Shown here piece after piece: positions 52,010 through 62,100 of a stretch of 64,000 nucleotides of DNA. Under the pieces are notes generated by a model that searched no databases, was not told the DNA's origin, and saw only the letters and a list, made by a program, of their open reading frames with translations. The stretch is taken from the NCBI GenBank assembly GCA_902727985.1, contig CACVAY010000141.1:1-64000 (forward strand), given 5' to 3'. The translations under genes and the position numbers were made by a program. Source of the stretch: an uncultured Thiotrichaceae bacterium (GTDB lineage: Bacteria > Pseudomonadota > Gammaproteobacteria > Thiotrichales > Thiotrichaceae). Within the stretch, counting starts at the first letter, position 1; the number at the start of each line of letters is the position of its first letter.

Positions 52010-52990
52010 GTGAACAAAGCGATCTATACCACACTTTCGATGCTGGCTATTTCAGGCTTAACTGCTTGCAGTCAGCAAACAATAATCCCTGAAGCAACTG
52101 AAGCCCCCCCCAAAAAAGCAACTAATTATGCTCACACTCAAAGTGTTCAACATAATAATGTGACCCAAGAGATACCGAAGGCACTACCACTGCTACAGCC
52201 TAAAGCCGTTTACATGCCTCAACAACAGGCCTATCAGGCTCGTCCTTCTTACATGCCAAACCAATCTCGTCATGAGTTAAGACAGATCGGTCAAAAAATC
52301 TTTGTTAATGAGGCTGGGGGGGATCGTAGCAAGCTTGTGCATTGGAACTATGGTGAAAACTTTGGAGCAATGGGAATTGGGCACTGGACATGGTATCCAG
52401 CGGGAAAAACACGTTATCGATACGGTAATACATTTCCTGGCCTTTTAAGTTTCATGGAAACTAAAGGTGTGCAACTGCCACAGTGGCTAAAAGTGGCTAA
52501 AGTACGAGGTGCCCCATGGGCAAACCGTTCCCAATTAATGCGCGCGAAAAACACACATCAGGTGCGTGAACTAGAACAATTACTACACAATACGAAAGAT
52601 ATTCAAGCAGAGTACATTATTCAACGTGCGAAACGTGCCATGCCACGTCTTGTAAAAACAAGCCCTGGCCCCTTACGTTCACGTGTTTCACAAAACTTAC
52701 ATGCGGTTTCTAACTCACCTGGTGGCTGGTATGCATTAGTTGATTATGTAAACTTCAAAGGTGAGGGGTTAAATCGCCGCGGTGGTTATCGTGGTCAAAA
52801 TTGGGGACTACTTCAGGTACTTGAGAACATGCAACCAGCCCCTGCTGGTCAACCAGCATTAAACAATTTCGCAACATCAGCCATGCAAGTATTACAACGC
52901 CGTGTTCGTAACTCGCCACCATCGCGCGGGGAGTCACGATGGCTAACAGGATGGTCTAATCGTATTAATACGTACCGCTATCCCATATAA
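52010..52990 (+). CDS. lipoprotein of an uncharacterised, conserved family
   Basis: Lipobox LTAC; IGQKIFVNEAGGDRSKLVHWNYGENFGAMGIGHWTWYPAG and RGQNWGLLQVLENM; GTG start at 52010. Confidence 0.65.
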   Translation: MNKAIYTTLSMLAISGLTACSQQTIIPEATEAPPKKATNYAHTQSVQHNNVTQEIPKALPLLQPKAVYMPQQQAYQARPSYMPNQSRHELRQIGQKIFVNEAGGDRSKLVHWNYGENFGAMGIGHWTWYPAGKTRYRYGNTFPGLLSFMETKGVQLPQWLKVAKVRGAPWANRSQLMRAKNTHQVRELEQLLHNTKDIQAEYIIQRAKRAMPRLVKTSPGPLRSRVSQNLHAVSNSPGGWYALVDYVNFKGEGLNRRGGYRGQNWGLLQVLENMQPAPAGQPALNNFATSAMQVLQRRVRNSPPSRGESRWLTGWSNRINTYRYPI

Positions 52991-53022
52991 CAGCAGTTAA
53001 ATCAAACATGTAGTGAGGGTTT

Positions 53023-53055
53023 CCATCGGGCTGATTATCAGTCCGATGGTTTTTT
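53023..53055 (+). terminator. Rho-independent terminator
   Basis: CCATCGGGCTGA-tta-TCAGTCCGATGG (12-bp stem with one G-T) followed by T6. Confidence 0.88.
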
Positions 53056-53251
53056 ACTTAGCATACTTCATTAACGAGCTTTTCCAATCAGCTACGTCTG
53101 TTTCTCCTAGACGCACCGTATCGCCAACTTCATTCTCGTACCAGCCTTTATCAAAGCGCAACGGTTCTACACTGTAGCCCCACCATACACCGCTAGCATC
53201 TTGTGCAATCCAACGCACCCATTCTGGAACATCTACTGCTTCAATATTCAT
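53054..53251 (-). CDS. small Trp-rich hypothetical protein
   Basis: 65 aa; PEWVRWIAQDASGVWWGYSVEPLRFDKGWYENEVGD...DWKSSL; opposite strand to the preceding lipoprotein gene. Confidence 0.55.
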   Translation of the reverse strand: MNIEAVDVPEWVRWIAQDASGVWWGYSVEPLRFDKGWYENEVGDTVRLGETDVADWKSSLMKYAK

Positions 53252-53259
53252 CTAACTAG

Positions 53260-53562
53260 TTACGTTTTCTTCCTAACCAACTGAGTGAGCAGCATTTCCT
53301 GCATATCAGAATGACTCTTCTCAACTTCCGTAAAATACCAACTGACTGCTGACTTGAGCATGGGACGTTGACGCGCACTAATGTCTACCATCTCAGATGT
53401 AAGTAACTTATCAGCAACATCAAGTAATGCCTGCCTTGTTGCCGCCGCACAATCTGAGCCCCCCACTGGATAAGCAGCATGCGCATACGTTGTAATAACT
53501 TTTTTTAAAGCTTCCCCTTGCCCATTTGTGGTATCAATTCCAAGAGTACGTTTTTTAGCCAA
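53260..53562 (-). CDS. hypothetical protein
   Basis: 100 aa ORF directly upstream of 53054-53251; helical, no recognised motif. Confidence 0.55.
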   Translation of the reverse strand: MAKKRTLGIDTTNGQGEALKKVITTYAHAAYPVGGSDCAAATRQALLDVADKLLTSEMVDISARQRPMLKSAVSWYFTEVEKSHSDMQEMLLTQLVRKKT

Positions 53563-53734
53563 TGGTTTTACCTCGTCATCATTTCAATGAATATTTTTTA
53601 CACAGCTCGTATCAACAAAAAATAAACTGCTCTATGATTGTCTTATAAAGCGCGGATAGTTCAACATAATAATTTCTTATCCACCATAAAAAGAAATCCC
53701 GAATCCCTATATTGTTGCATTTTGAGGTTATCGT

Positions 53735-55030
53735 ATGGCTTACTCTAAAAAAATTCCTTTATCCATTCTTAGCACATTGCTTTGTGTCAGCTTGATGAGC
53801 TGTAGCTCTGAAAAAACAACTGAACCCAATTCTTCAAACAAAACTGCCAGCGAGATATCTGCACCTGTGGCTACAGAAGCTGAAATTCCTGAACCAGCAA
53901 CTTTTGAAACGCCTTCATCTGTCGTGACCTCTGAATCCATGGATATAACAGGACCTGCCCCTTCATCCATAGCGCCCTCAATGGACATCAGCATTCCTGT
54001 ACTAGTCCCTGCTCCAGCGTCCAAAGCCGCTAGCCCTGATAAAAAGTTCCATACGGTCAAAGTGTTTTACGGCACAGATCGCAATAAAACTAATGAAAAA
54101 TCGTTGAATGATTACTTTGGCGAAGTGCGTTCAACCGTTAGTTACGGACAGATTGATATCAGTATTCCTTTCAACCACAAAGTCGGCAAAATTGAGGCTC
54201 CATCCATTTGGCGTCTAGAGTTTCGCGAAAATCCTGAAAAGCATATTTCAATGCTGGCTTTGGTTGAAATGGACAAAGCAACCTTGTTTGAGACTGTAAA
54301 CAAGCGACTTAAGGATAGCGGAACGAATAGCGCCTTTATCTTCTTCCATGGCTATAACGTTACCTTCTCCGCTGCTGCAAAGCGAACAGCACAGATGGCA
54401 TATGATCTGCAATTTCCCGGCATTCCCTTTTTCTATAGCTGGCCTTCTGCCGGTAGAGTTTCTGCTTATACCAAAGATGAAGGCAATATTCAGTGGTCAG
54501 AGCCTCACATCAAAGCTTTCTTAAACGACATTGCCAAAAAAAGCGACATTGAAAATATTTACTTGATTGCACACAGCATGGGGAACCGTGGATTGACTAG
54601 AGCTTTAGGTACACTCATCACCGAACAACCTGCGCTAAAAAGTAAATTCAAAGAAGTCATTCTGGCGGCACCTGATATTGATGCGGATGTCTTCAAGCGT
54701 GACATCTTACCTAAACTTACTGCACAAAAACTCCCCATTACACTCTATGCATCAGCTGATGATAAAGCGCTCATCGCCTCCAAGAAAGTGCATGGTTATT
54801 CTCGCGCAGGCGATACGGGCGATTCCATTATTATTGCTCATGGCGTTGAAACCATCGATGCGACTGGCTTAGACACAGGTTTTCTTAGACATTCTTATTT
54901 CTCAGAAACACAGCCCATGCTTAAAGATATCCATGCACTGGCTTTGGAGGAACTCCGAGCACATCAACGTACACTCTTGGAGAAAGTGGGCGACAATGGA
55001 TACTGGAAATTTCGCGAAACTTTACAGTAA
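53735..55030 (+). CDS. lipoprotein alpha/beta hydrolase (DUF900-type)
   Basis: Lipobox LMSC; FFHGYNVTFSAAAKRTAQMAYDL, LIAHSMGNRGLTRAL nucleophile elbow. Confidence 0.85.
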   Translation: MAYSKKIPLSILSTLLCVSLMSCSSEKTTEPNSSNKTASEISAPVATEAEIPEPATFETPSSVVTSESMDITGPAPSSIAPSMDISIPVLVPAPASKAASPDKKFHTVKVFYGTDRNKTNEKSLNDYFGEVRSTVSYGQIDISIPFNHKVGKIEAPSIWRLEFRENPEKHISMLALVEMDKATLFETVNKRLKDSGTNSAFIFFHGYNVTFSAAAKRTAQMAYDLQFPGIPFFYSWPSAGRVSAYTKDEGNIQWSEPHIKAFLNDIAKKSDIENIYLIAHSMGNRGLTRALGTLITEQPALKSKFKEVILAAPDIDADVFKRDILPKLTAQKLPITLYASADDKALIASKKVHGYSRAGDTGDSIIIAHGVETIDATGLDTGFLRHSYFSETQPMLKDIHALALEELRAHQRTLLEKVGDNGYWKFRETLQ

Positions 55031-55115
55031 GAATCACTGGCAGCTATCGTAAGAAATTTAACAATGACTCTGCTATTGTCCAATCCTGTTATTCCTATTG
55101 AGATTGAAAGTTCGC

Positions 55116-57203
55116 ATGTCTAGATTCAAGGCTACTGCACCACCTAAAGCACCCATTGCTAAAAAGCAGCCCTATTCACAAACACATCATGGTATTACCA
55201 CGCATGATGACTATCACTGGTTGCGCGCTGATAACTGGCAAGAAGCGCTACGTGATCCTCAACTGCTTCCAACCGATATCAAAAACTATCTGGAAGCGGA
55301 AAATACATATTACGACGCTGCAATGGCTGACACCTGTGATTTGCAAGCAACACTGATCGAAGAAATGCGCGGGCGTATGCAGGATGATGTCAGCTACGTT
55401 CCTGAAAAATGGGGAGACTATGCCTACAATATCCGTTACGAAGCGGGTCAAGAACACGCCATCTTTTTCCGTACTCCGCGTGATGGTGGTGATGAAGAGA
55501 CATTGTTAAACTTCAATGAAGAGGCAGAAGGTTTTGAATACTTCGAATCCGGTGATACCGAAATCAGCCCTGAGCAAAAACAAATTGCCTGGTCAGTCGA
55601 TACATCCGGCTCGGAATGTTTCGCCTTAAACATTCGCCAAATCAGTACAGGGCAAGATAGAGACTACGAAATCGCCGATGTCAGTTCTGTGGCATGGTGC
55701 AATGAAGACATATTTTTTTACACGCGACTTGATGAAAACCATCGTTCCAGCACCGTGTACCGTCATCAGCTGGGTTCCGATCCGCAAACAGACAGCTTGA
55801 TCATGACGGAGGAAGACCCGCGCTTCGACTTGCACACAGAACGCTCCCTTTCAGGCGAGTATATTTTTCTCCATGCCAATACCTATGATCAAGATGAAGT
55901 CTGGTTTATCCCGACGAATACCCCGCTTGCACAACCACAACTCGTTCAAACTCGTGAAGAAGGGATTGAATACAATATCGATCACCAAGGCGAAAAATTC
56001 ATTATCTCAACCAATGCAGAGGGTGCCGAAGACTTCAAAATAGTGACTGCCCCCATTTCTGCACCGCAACGTGAGAACTGGGAAACGCTGATCGAACATA
56101 ATCCTGGAACCATCATTCTTGGCTTTATCGCGTATCAAGACTGGTTGATCTGGAGTGAGCGAAGTAATGCGCTACCGCGCATTAATATTCGTGCAAAAGA
56201 TGGGGAAACACATCAAATCGATTTCGCTGAAGAAGCCTACTCATTAGACATGGATTCGGCGATGGAATTTGATGAGCATGAACTGAGGTTTATCTATTCA
56301 TCTCCAACAACTCCTGCACAGACCTACGATTACGATTTAAATACACGCCAACGGGTCTTGAAAAAAGAACAAATTATTCCCTCAGGACACGAACCAAGTC
56401 ATTACATGACACGTCGAATCAGCGTTATCAGTCATGATGGTGCAGAAGTTCCTGTCACCCTGCTCTATCATAAAGACACAAAACTGGATGGCACAGCGCC
56501 ATGTTTTCTCTATGGCTATGGCTCTTATGGTCATTCCATTTCTGCCAGTTTTAGCTCCCATCGATTATCACTCATTGATCGAGGATTTATTCATGCCGTT
56601 GCGCATATCCGCGGTGGTGAAGAGAAAGGCCGCGCTTGGTACGAAGATGCCAAACTAGAGAAGAAACCCAATACTTTTCATGATTTCATCGCCGTAGCAG
56701 AACACCTGATCGCAAAGAAATTTACCGCAAAAGGTAATATCGTATGCTCAGGCGCCTCGGCAGGTGGCTTATTGATTGGCGCTGTAGTCAATATGGCACC
56801 TGAATTATTCGCCGGAGCAGAGGCCAATGTACCATTTGTTGATGTACTCAATACCATCCTCGATGATACGCTTCCTCTGACGCCAAGCGAGTGGACACAA
56901 TGGGGAAATCCCATTGAAAGCGCCGCAGCCTACCAATGGATTACCGCTTACTCACCGTATGACAATGTAGCGGCACAAGATTATCCAGCTATGTTAGTGA
57001 CTGCTGGCGTGTCAGATCCTCGCGTCACCTACTGGGAACCTGCGAAATGGGTGGCGAAATTACGCACGATCAAAACAGATGATAATGTTTTGCTATTACG
57101 CACCAATATGTCGTCAGGTCACTTCGGTAAATCCGGGCGCTACGCAGGCTTGGAAGATCTTGCCAGAGCCTATGCCTTTACCCTTAAATGTACAAAATCA
57201 TGA
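55116..57203 (+). CDS. ptrB: oligopeptidase B (S9 prolyl oligopeptidase family)
   Basis: HGITTHDDYHWLRADNW, GAHIRGGEEKGRAWYEDAKL-type AHIRGGEEKGR, GASAGGLLIGAVVNMAPELF. Confidence 0.92.
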   Translation: MSRFKATAPPKAPIAKKQPYSQTHHGITTHDDYHWLRADNWQEALRDPQLLPTDIKNYLEAENTYYDAAMADTCDLQATLIEEMRGRMQDDVSYVPEKWGDYAYNIRYEAGQEHAIFFRTPRDGGDEETLLNFNEEAEGFEYFESGDTEISPEQKQIAWSVDTSGSECFALNIRQISTGQDRDYEIADVSSVAWCNEDIFFYTRLDENHRSSTVYRHQLGSDPQTDSLIMTEEDPRFDLHTERSLSGEYIFLHANTYDQDEVWFIPTNTPLAQPQLVQTREEGIEYNIDHQGEKFIISTNAEGAEDFKIVTAPISAPQRENWETLIEHNPGTIILGFIAYQDWLIWSERSNALPRINIRAKDGETHQIDFAEEAYSLDMDSAMEFDEHELRFIYSSPTTPAQTYDYDLNTRQRVLKKEQIIPSGHEPSHYMTRRISVISHDGAEVPVTLLYHKDTKLDGTAPCFLYGYGSYGHSISASFSSHRLSLIDRGFIHAVAHIRGGEEKGRAWYEDAKLEKKPNTFHDFIAVAEHLIAKKFTAKGNIVCSGASAGGLLIGAVVNMAPELFAGAEANVPFVDVLNTILDDTLPLTPSEWTQWGNPIESAAAYQWITAYSPYDNVAAQDYPAMLVTAGVSDPRVTYWEPAKWVAKLRTIKTDDNVLLLRTNMSSGHFGKSGRYAGLEDLARAYAFTLKCTKS

Positions 57204-57229
57204 CCTATATCATATATAAGACTGTTAAC

Positions 57230-57245
57230 TTAGGGTTAACCCTAA
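57230..57245. promoter_or_regulatory. perfect 16-bp palindrome, putative operator
   Basis: TTAGGGTTAACCCTAA between ptrB and the 27-aa ORF. Confidence 0.35.
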
Positions 57246-57330
57246 ATTCATTTGAACCAAATAGACCGTTTCATATACTTACCTGCTCAATATAAAAATA
57301 TTATTATTTTCTAATAAAAAGGTATAGGTA

Positions 57331-57414
57331 ATGAGTGTTATGTGTTGTAACCATTCTATAGTCACAAGTCTTATCCTAAGCACATTGTTAGTGTTAGTGA
57401 TCGGCTTACTCTAA
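57331..57414 (+). CDS. putative 27-aa single-TM small membrane peptide
   Basis: ORF ATG 57331-TAA 57414: MSVMCCNHSIVTSLILSTLLVLVIGLL; AAAAAGG 8 nt upstream; not in the supplied track (too short). Confidence 0.4.
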   Translation: MSVMCCNHSIVTSLILSTLLVLVIGLL

Positions 57415-57427
57415 AGCACAAAATAGC

Positions 57428-57458
57428 GGACGCTTTGAACGCTTTATTCAAAGCGTCC
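57428..57458. terminator. perfect hairpin downstream of the small ORF
   Basis: GGACGCTTTGAA-cgcttta-TTCAAAGCGTCC, 12-bp perfect stem, 7-nt loop, no U-tract. Confidence 0.5.
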
Positions 57459-57641
57459 AACCTCAATCCCCACCCTCGTAGCAAACTTCTTCTCTGGAAC
57501 AGCTACACCTCCCAACGAATTCATCACTAGCGATTATCCTGGCCCTTTGATATGTGCCCAAAGGTATTATTTTTAGTGAATACCCGTTAAGCTCCTATCC
57601 CATATACTACCTCCCTACTACTGCCATCTGGATAAAGCATC

Positions 57642-58484
57642 ATGAGCACTGAGATCGTCGAAATCGGTAAAATTTACGAACTGGAAGTCCTTAAAGAAGT
57701 CGACTTCGGCGTCTATCTTGATGCCAAAGGTCTAGGTGAGATTTTACTTCCGAAACGCTATGTCCCTAAAGGTACTGCAGTCGGTGACAATGTAGAGGTC
57801 TTTATTTACACCGATTCAGAAGATCGTCCTATTGCCACCACGCAAGAACCCTATGTGATTGTTGACGAATGTGCCTGTTTGAAAGCTGTTGATGTGAATC
57901 ATGCAGGGGCATTTCTGGATTGGGGCTTGCAAAAAGATTTGTTTGTGCCTTTTAGTGAACAAAATGGGCGTATGGAAGTCGGTAAGCATTACGTCATTAC
58001 TGCTTATGTCGACACACTCACCAACCGTGTTGCAGGTTCTGCCAAACTCGATGATATCCTCTGCGAAACCTCGGTGTATTTTAAACCTAAGCAGGAAGTC
58101 GATTTACTCATCTATGATTTTACGGATCTTGGCTATAAGGCCGTTATCAACGATACGCACATGGGACTGGTCTACAAAAACGAGGTTTTCCAGACCTTGA
58201 AATATGGACAACGTGTAAAAGGCTACATCAAAGGGATTCGTGATGATAAAAAAATCGACCTGATGCTTCAGCTTCCTTCAGCCGATACACGTGATGACTT
58301 AATGACGAAAATCGTCGAACATCTCAAAGCTAACGGTGGCACTTCGCCTCTCAACGACAAAGCAAAGCCAGATGATATCTACCAGACTTTCAAGGTGAGT
58401 AAGGCCAATTACAAACGTGCTCTTGGTAGACTCTATAAACAGAAAACCATTAATATCGATAAAACAGCGATTACCTTGCTCTAG
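57642..58484 (+). CDS. CvfB/YitL-type S1 RNA-binding protein
   Basis: 280 aa; GKIYELEVLKEVDFGVYLDAKGLGEILLPKRYVP, GAFLDWGLQKDLFVPF, C-terminal winged-helix-like YQTFKVSKANYKRALGRLYKQ. Confidence 0.85.
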   Translation: MSTEIVEIGKIYELEVLKEVDFGVYLDAKGLGEILLPKRYVPKGTAVGDNVEVFIYTDSEDRPIATTQEPYVIVDECACLKAVDVNHAGAFLDWGLQKDLFVPFSEQNGRMEVGKHYVITAYVDTLTNRVAGSAKLDDILCETSVYFKPKQEVDLLIYDFTDLGYKAVINDTHMGLVYKNEVFQTLKYGQRVKGYIKGIRDDKKIDLMLQLPSADTRDDLMTKIVEHLKANGGTSPLNDKAKPDDIYQTFKVSKANYKRALGRLYKQKTINIDKTAITLL

Positions 58485-58543
58485 AGGAAAGGCGGTTTCA
58501 GCCGCGCTTCCACTTACTCAATCTCCTTATTTTGTGAACTTTT

Positions 58544-59095
58544 ATGCAATTTATCTATATTCACGGCTTTAACTCCTCTTCCTTATCACACAAAGCACAA
58601 GTCTTTATGCAATGGTGTGATGCTAATGGCCACAACTGTATATGCCATGATTTACCGCATCGCCCTGCTAACGCCATTAGTTTACTGTCTGAATCCATCA
58701 TGGCTTGTGAAGAGCAACCAAAACTAGTGGGGAGTTCTTTAGGTGGGTTTTACACGACAGTATTGGCAGAAAAATTTTCGTTGAAAGGTGTGGCTATCAA
58801 TCCAGCCGTACATCCAGGACTGCGACTGAGAGCTGCACTCGGGCCACAAACCAGCTGGCACGGCGATTATGAATACGAGTTTACTCAAGAACATCTTGAT
58901 GAACTTATTGCGATGGATATGCATAGCATCACTCAGCCAGACAATATTTTAATGATGCAAGAACGTGAAGATGAAACACTAGATTGGACTGAGGCTGTTG
59001 CGTTTTATCGGGAATGTCATCAATTGGTTTTCCGTGGTGGGCATCATGGTTTTAGTCGTTTTGACGATGTATTGGAACTCATCGAACGATTTTAA
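58544..59095 (+). CDS. yqiA: YqiA-type esterase
   Basis: 183 aa; FIYIHGFNSSSLSHKA, LVGSSLGGFYTTVLAEKF, GGHHGFSRFDD. Confidence 0.85.
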   Translation: MQFIYIHGFNSSSLSHKAQVFMQWCDANGHNCICHDLPHRPANAISLLSESIMACEEQPKLVGSSLGGFYTTVLAEKFSLKGVAINPAVHPGLRLRAALGPQTSWHGDYEYEFTQEHLDELIAMDMHSITQPDNILMMQEREDETLDWTEAVAFYRECHQLVFRGGHHGFSRFDDVLELIERF

Positions 59096-59182
59096 TCCTC
59101 CATTTAGTGCAAGACCAAATTGAGCATTTCCACACCGGTCACTTGAACGGCATGGAATGGATGGCTCACTATTGAAGGATTC

Positions 59183-62100
59183 TCATGCTAAGCATTTTGA
59201 ATCTGCTGTCGTAACAGCTAAGCTGACTGGCTTTGCGGGATTACCTCGCCAAATCGAGTTGGTCGTTGGCATTTCCCCCTTCATCAAAAAACTATCCGTC
59301 TCAACCACCACATTATCGGCCATTTTCACACCGTAGTGTACTAATGCGCCACAGCTAATCGTGCAGCCTTTTCCTACCTCAATATAATCGGACTTAAACG
59401 CACCTTCTTCAAGCGAATGTCCCTGAATGGAAGCGCCCTGATTGAGTGAGGCATAGTCACCGATACTTATCAGAGCTTTTTCAACAATCATACTACCATC
59501 ATCGAATACCTTCTTGCCGACTTTGACACCAAGCAAGCGGTTTACAATCGTCTTCATTGGGGTTCCCCTATACATATAATCCAAAGGGTGCGCCGTAAAC
59601 TTCCAATACCGTTCATGTGTCCAGAAGTAATAATCATAGATAGATACATGCCGTGGCTTTAGCCCTTTGAAGCCAAGTGATCCCCGTTCAAGTAACACAT
59701 AATAAGCGGTTACGAGTGCAGGAAAAAGCAAGGCATAGACAGCAACTGAAAGAATTCCATACTCTGCTAAGAATGAAAAATTCAGGTAAGTAGCCAATAG
59801 GATAATGTAGAGCCCACCCCATGCTCCTGTTAAAAATGCTAACGCGGTTACTGTATTATGCAGGTTTTTCTGCTTTAGCTTCCGCAAACGAGTTTGCTCA
59901 TCGATTTGCGTAATGAGATCTTTATCTTGATCAACCGCGCGAGGGATTTCAAAACTGGGAGATCCCAGTAGCCCTACATTTTCACGCACCGTGCCATCGA
60001 CGGGTAACATTACCTTCGATCCTAACAAACAATTGTCACCTACCTTGTTATTCCATGGCACATTGATGAAATTACCCAAGTAATTATGACTGCCAATTTT
60101 GGTGGTATGTAGCACAAATGAGGTACTTGACATCTCCTCATTAATCATCGTCAGACCATCAGCGGCCATTGTGCTACTGCCAATATTGCAAAAGAATGGA
60201 TTATCATGTTTCTGATTGACACCAAAGTTTGACCCCGTCTGAAAGACTTTATTCAGATTGTAACCAACCCAACGCATGTAGTAGACAATCGCAGAACTGT
60301 CTCCGAACAACAAATTATATATTTTGAAATTACTGGTACGCTCAATAATTAGCTGTAACTGATAATGAACACCGTACAACACATAAGTCTTACCTTCTTT
60401 AAGAAAGAGATGACAGATTCTTGGAACCACAAAAACTACAAGCAAGCCAATCAGCAAGCTACCAAAAAACAGTATTGTTGTTATCGGCAACAACTCTCTG
60501 GCCACATCCAACCACTTGTTATCAAAAAATCCAGCCGTCACCTTCCCATCTTCTATACCTTGAACGCTAAGCACAGGCAACAAGCTATAGAGAACCATAA
60601 TCACTACTGGTGTCAAGATCAGCAAAGGCAGCGCAAGCTGATATAAAGTATAAAGTACTTTCCTGAGATTGCTCACCTCCATACTCTCCAAGTCAGAGAA
60701 ATGGGTAGAGGTTTCTTGTGCAGGAGAACCATGATAGCGCTTACCACTAATCAGTCGCTGGCTCCGATGTAATGATGATGTATGAGCAAGCTGAGTATCA
60801 TCTTCCATCTCACTGTCAATATCGACCACTGAGGCTACACCCACATAGCACTGGCTACCTATCGTCACCGCCCCCAGTGTGATGTAACCTGATTCTGCTC
60901 GATAGCCTGGTGCCATAACCCCCTTACGCAAGATAGTCTTTTCACCAAGGGTCAAAAGATCTGTTGTCAGTGGAAAAATGCGCGATTGAATGACCACATC
61001 TTTACCGATTTTTGCTCCTAGAAGACGCAGATAGATATTGTAAAGCGGACTTCCAACAAACAGCATCATTGGTGATAACTGTAACAGCGTTTTAACTACC
61101 CAAAAACGAAAATACCGCAAACTCCAGACAGGGAAGCTCTGTGCTTTCCACTTACCGATCAACAGCCATTTTGCCAAAATGGGGATCACAGAAAAGACCA
61201 CAAATGTCAGGCTAGCAAAAACGACAATATGGACATATAAATCAGTCCAGTTCCCAACATTCTTATACGTCCATTTAACACCTTCAATCATAAACCAAAA
61301 GAGAAAAAGGCTATATGTAAACGAAAATAGAAACTGTAGTGTCCCACACCCAAAATAACTAAAATTAGAGGGAATATGTAATGGTCTACGAGCTGTTTCC
61401 ACAATATTGCCATTATCCGTATTTTCACCGCTACGCTCGTCCAACAATGCGGCAAGTTGCCTAATCGAGGGGTTTTGATAGATATCAGACATCGATAATG
61501 AAACAAGATCAGGGATTTGCCTCACTTTCGCTGCAAATTGTGCCATCAGTAAGGAATGTGCTCCAAGTTCCTTGAAAAAATCTTGAGTAATAGAAATACG
61601 GGGTAAATCCATGACGCTGGCAAGTGTCGTCGCCAACACCTCTTCAGTCGCACTTTCTGGTGCGACATAAGCCGACTCAATAAAGAAACGCGCCCCGCTA
61701 GGTGATGGAAGAGCATTGCGATCTACCTTATTACTTGGCGTCATAGGGATGACAGGTAATTCCATCAAATAGGCAGGTCTCATATACGCGGGAAGCTCGG
61801 CACTCATAAGTTCAGAGATTTGCGTACTTCGTGGTGCGGATTGACCCGGTTTCAAACTGTAATAAGCCGCTAATTCCGTGACATCTTGTGCATTTTCCCA
61901 TGTATTGACAACGACGTGGGCAACCTCTGGCAGTTTCATAAGCACTGACTCAATTTCACCCAGCTCAATACGGTAGCCACGTATTTTAACTTGCGTATCT
62001 ATACGTCCAAGATACTCGATTTCACCTTGAGAATTAATCCGACCCAAATCGCCTGTACGATAAATGCGCTGTGTCGGGTTATTCGGAACACCCAGAAAAT

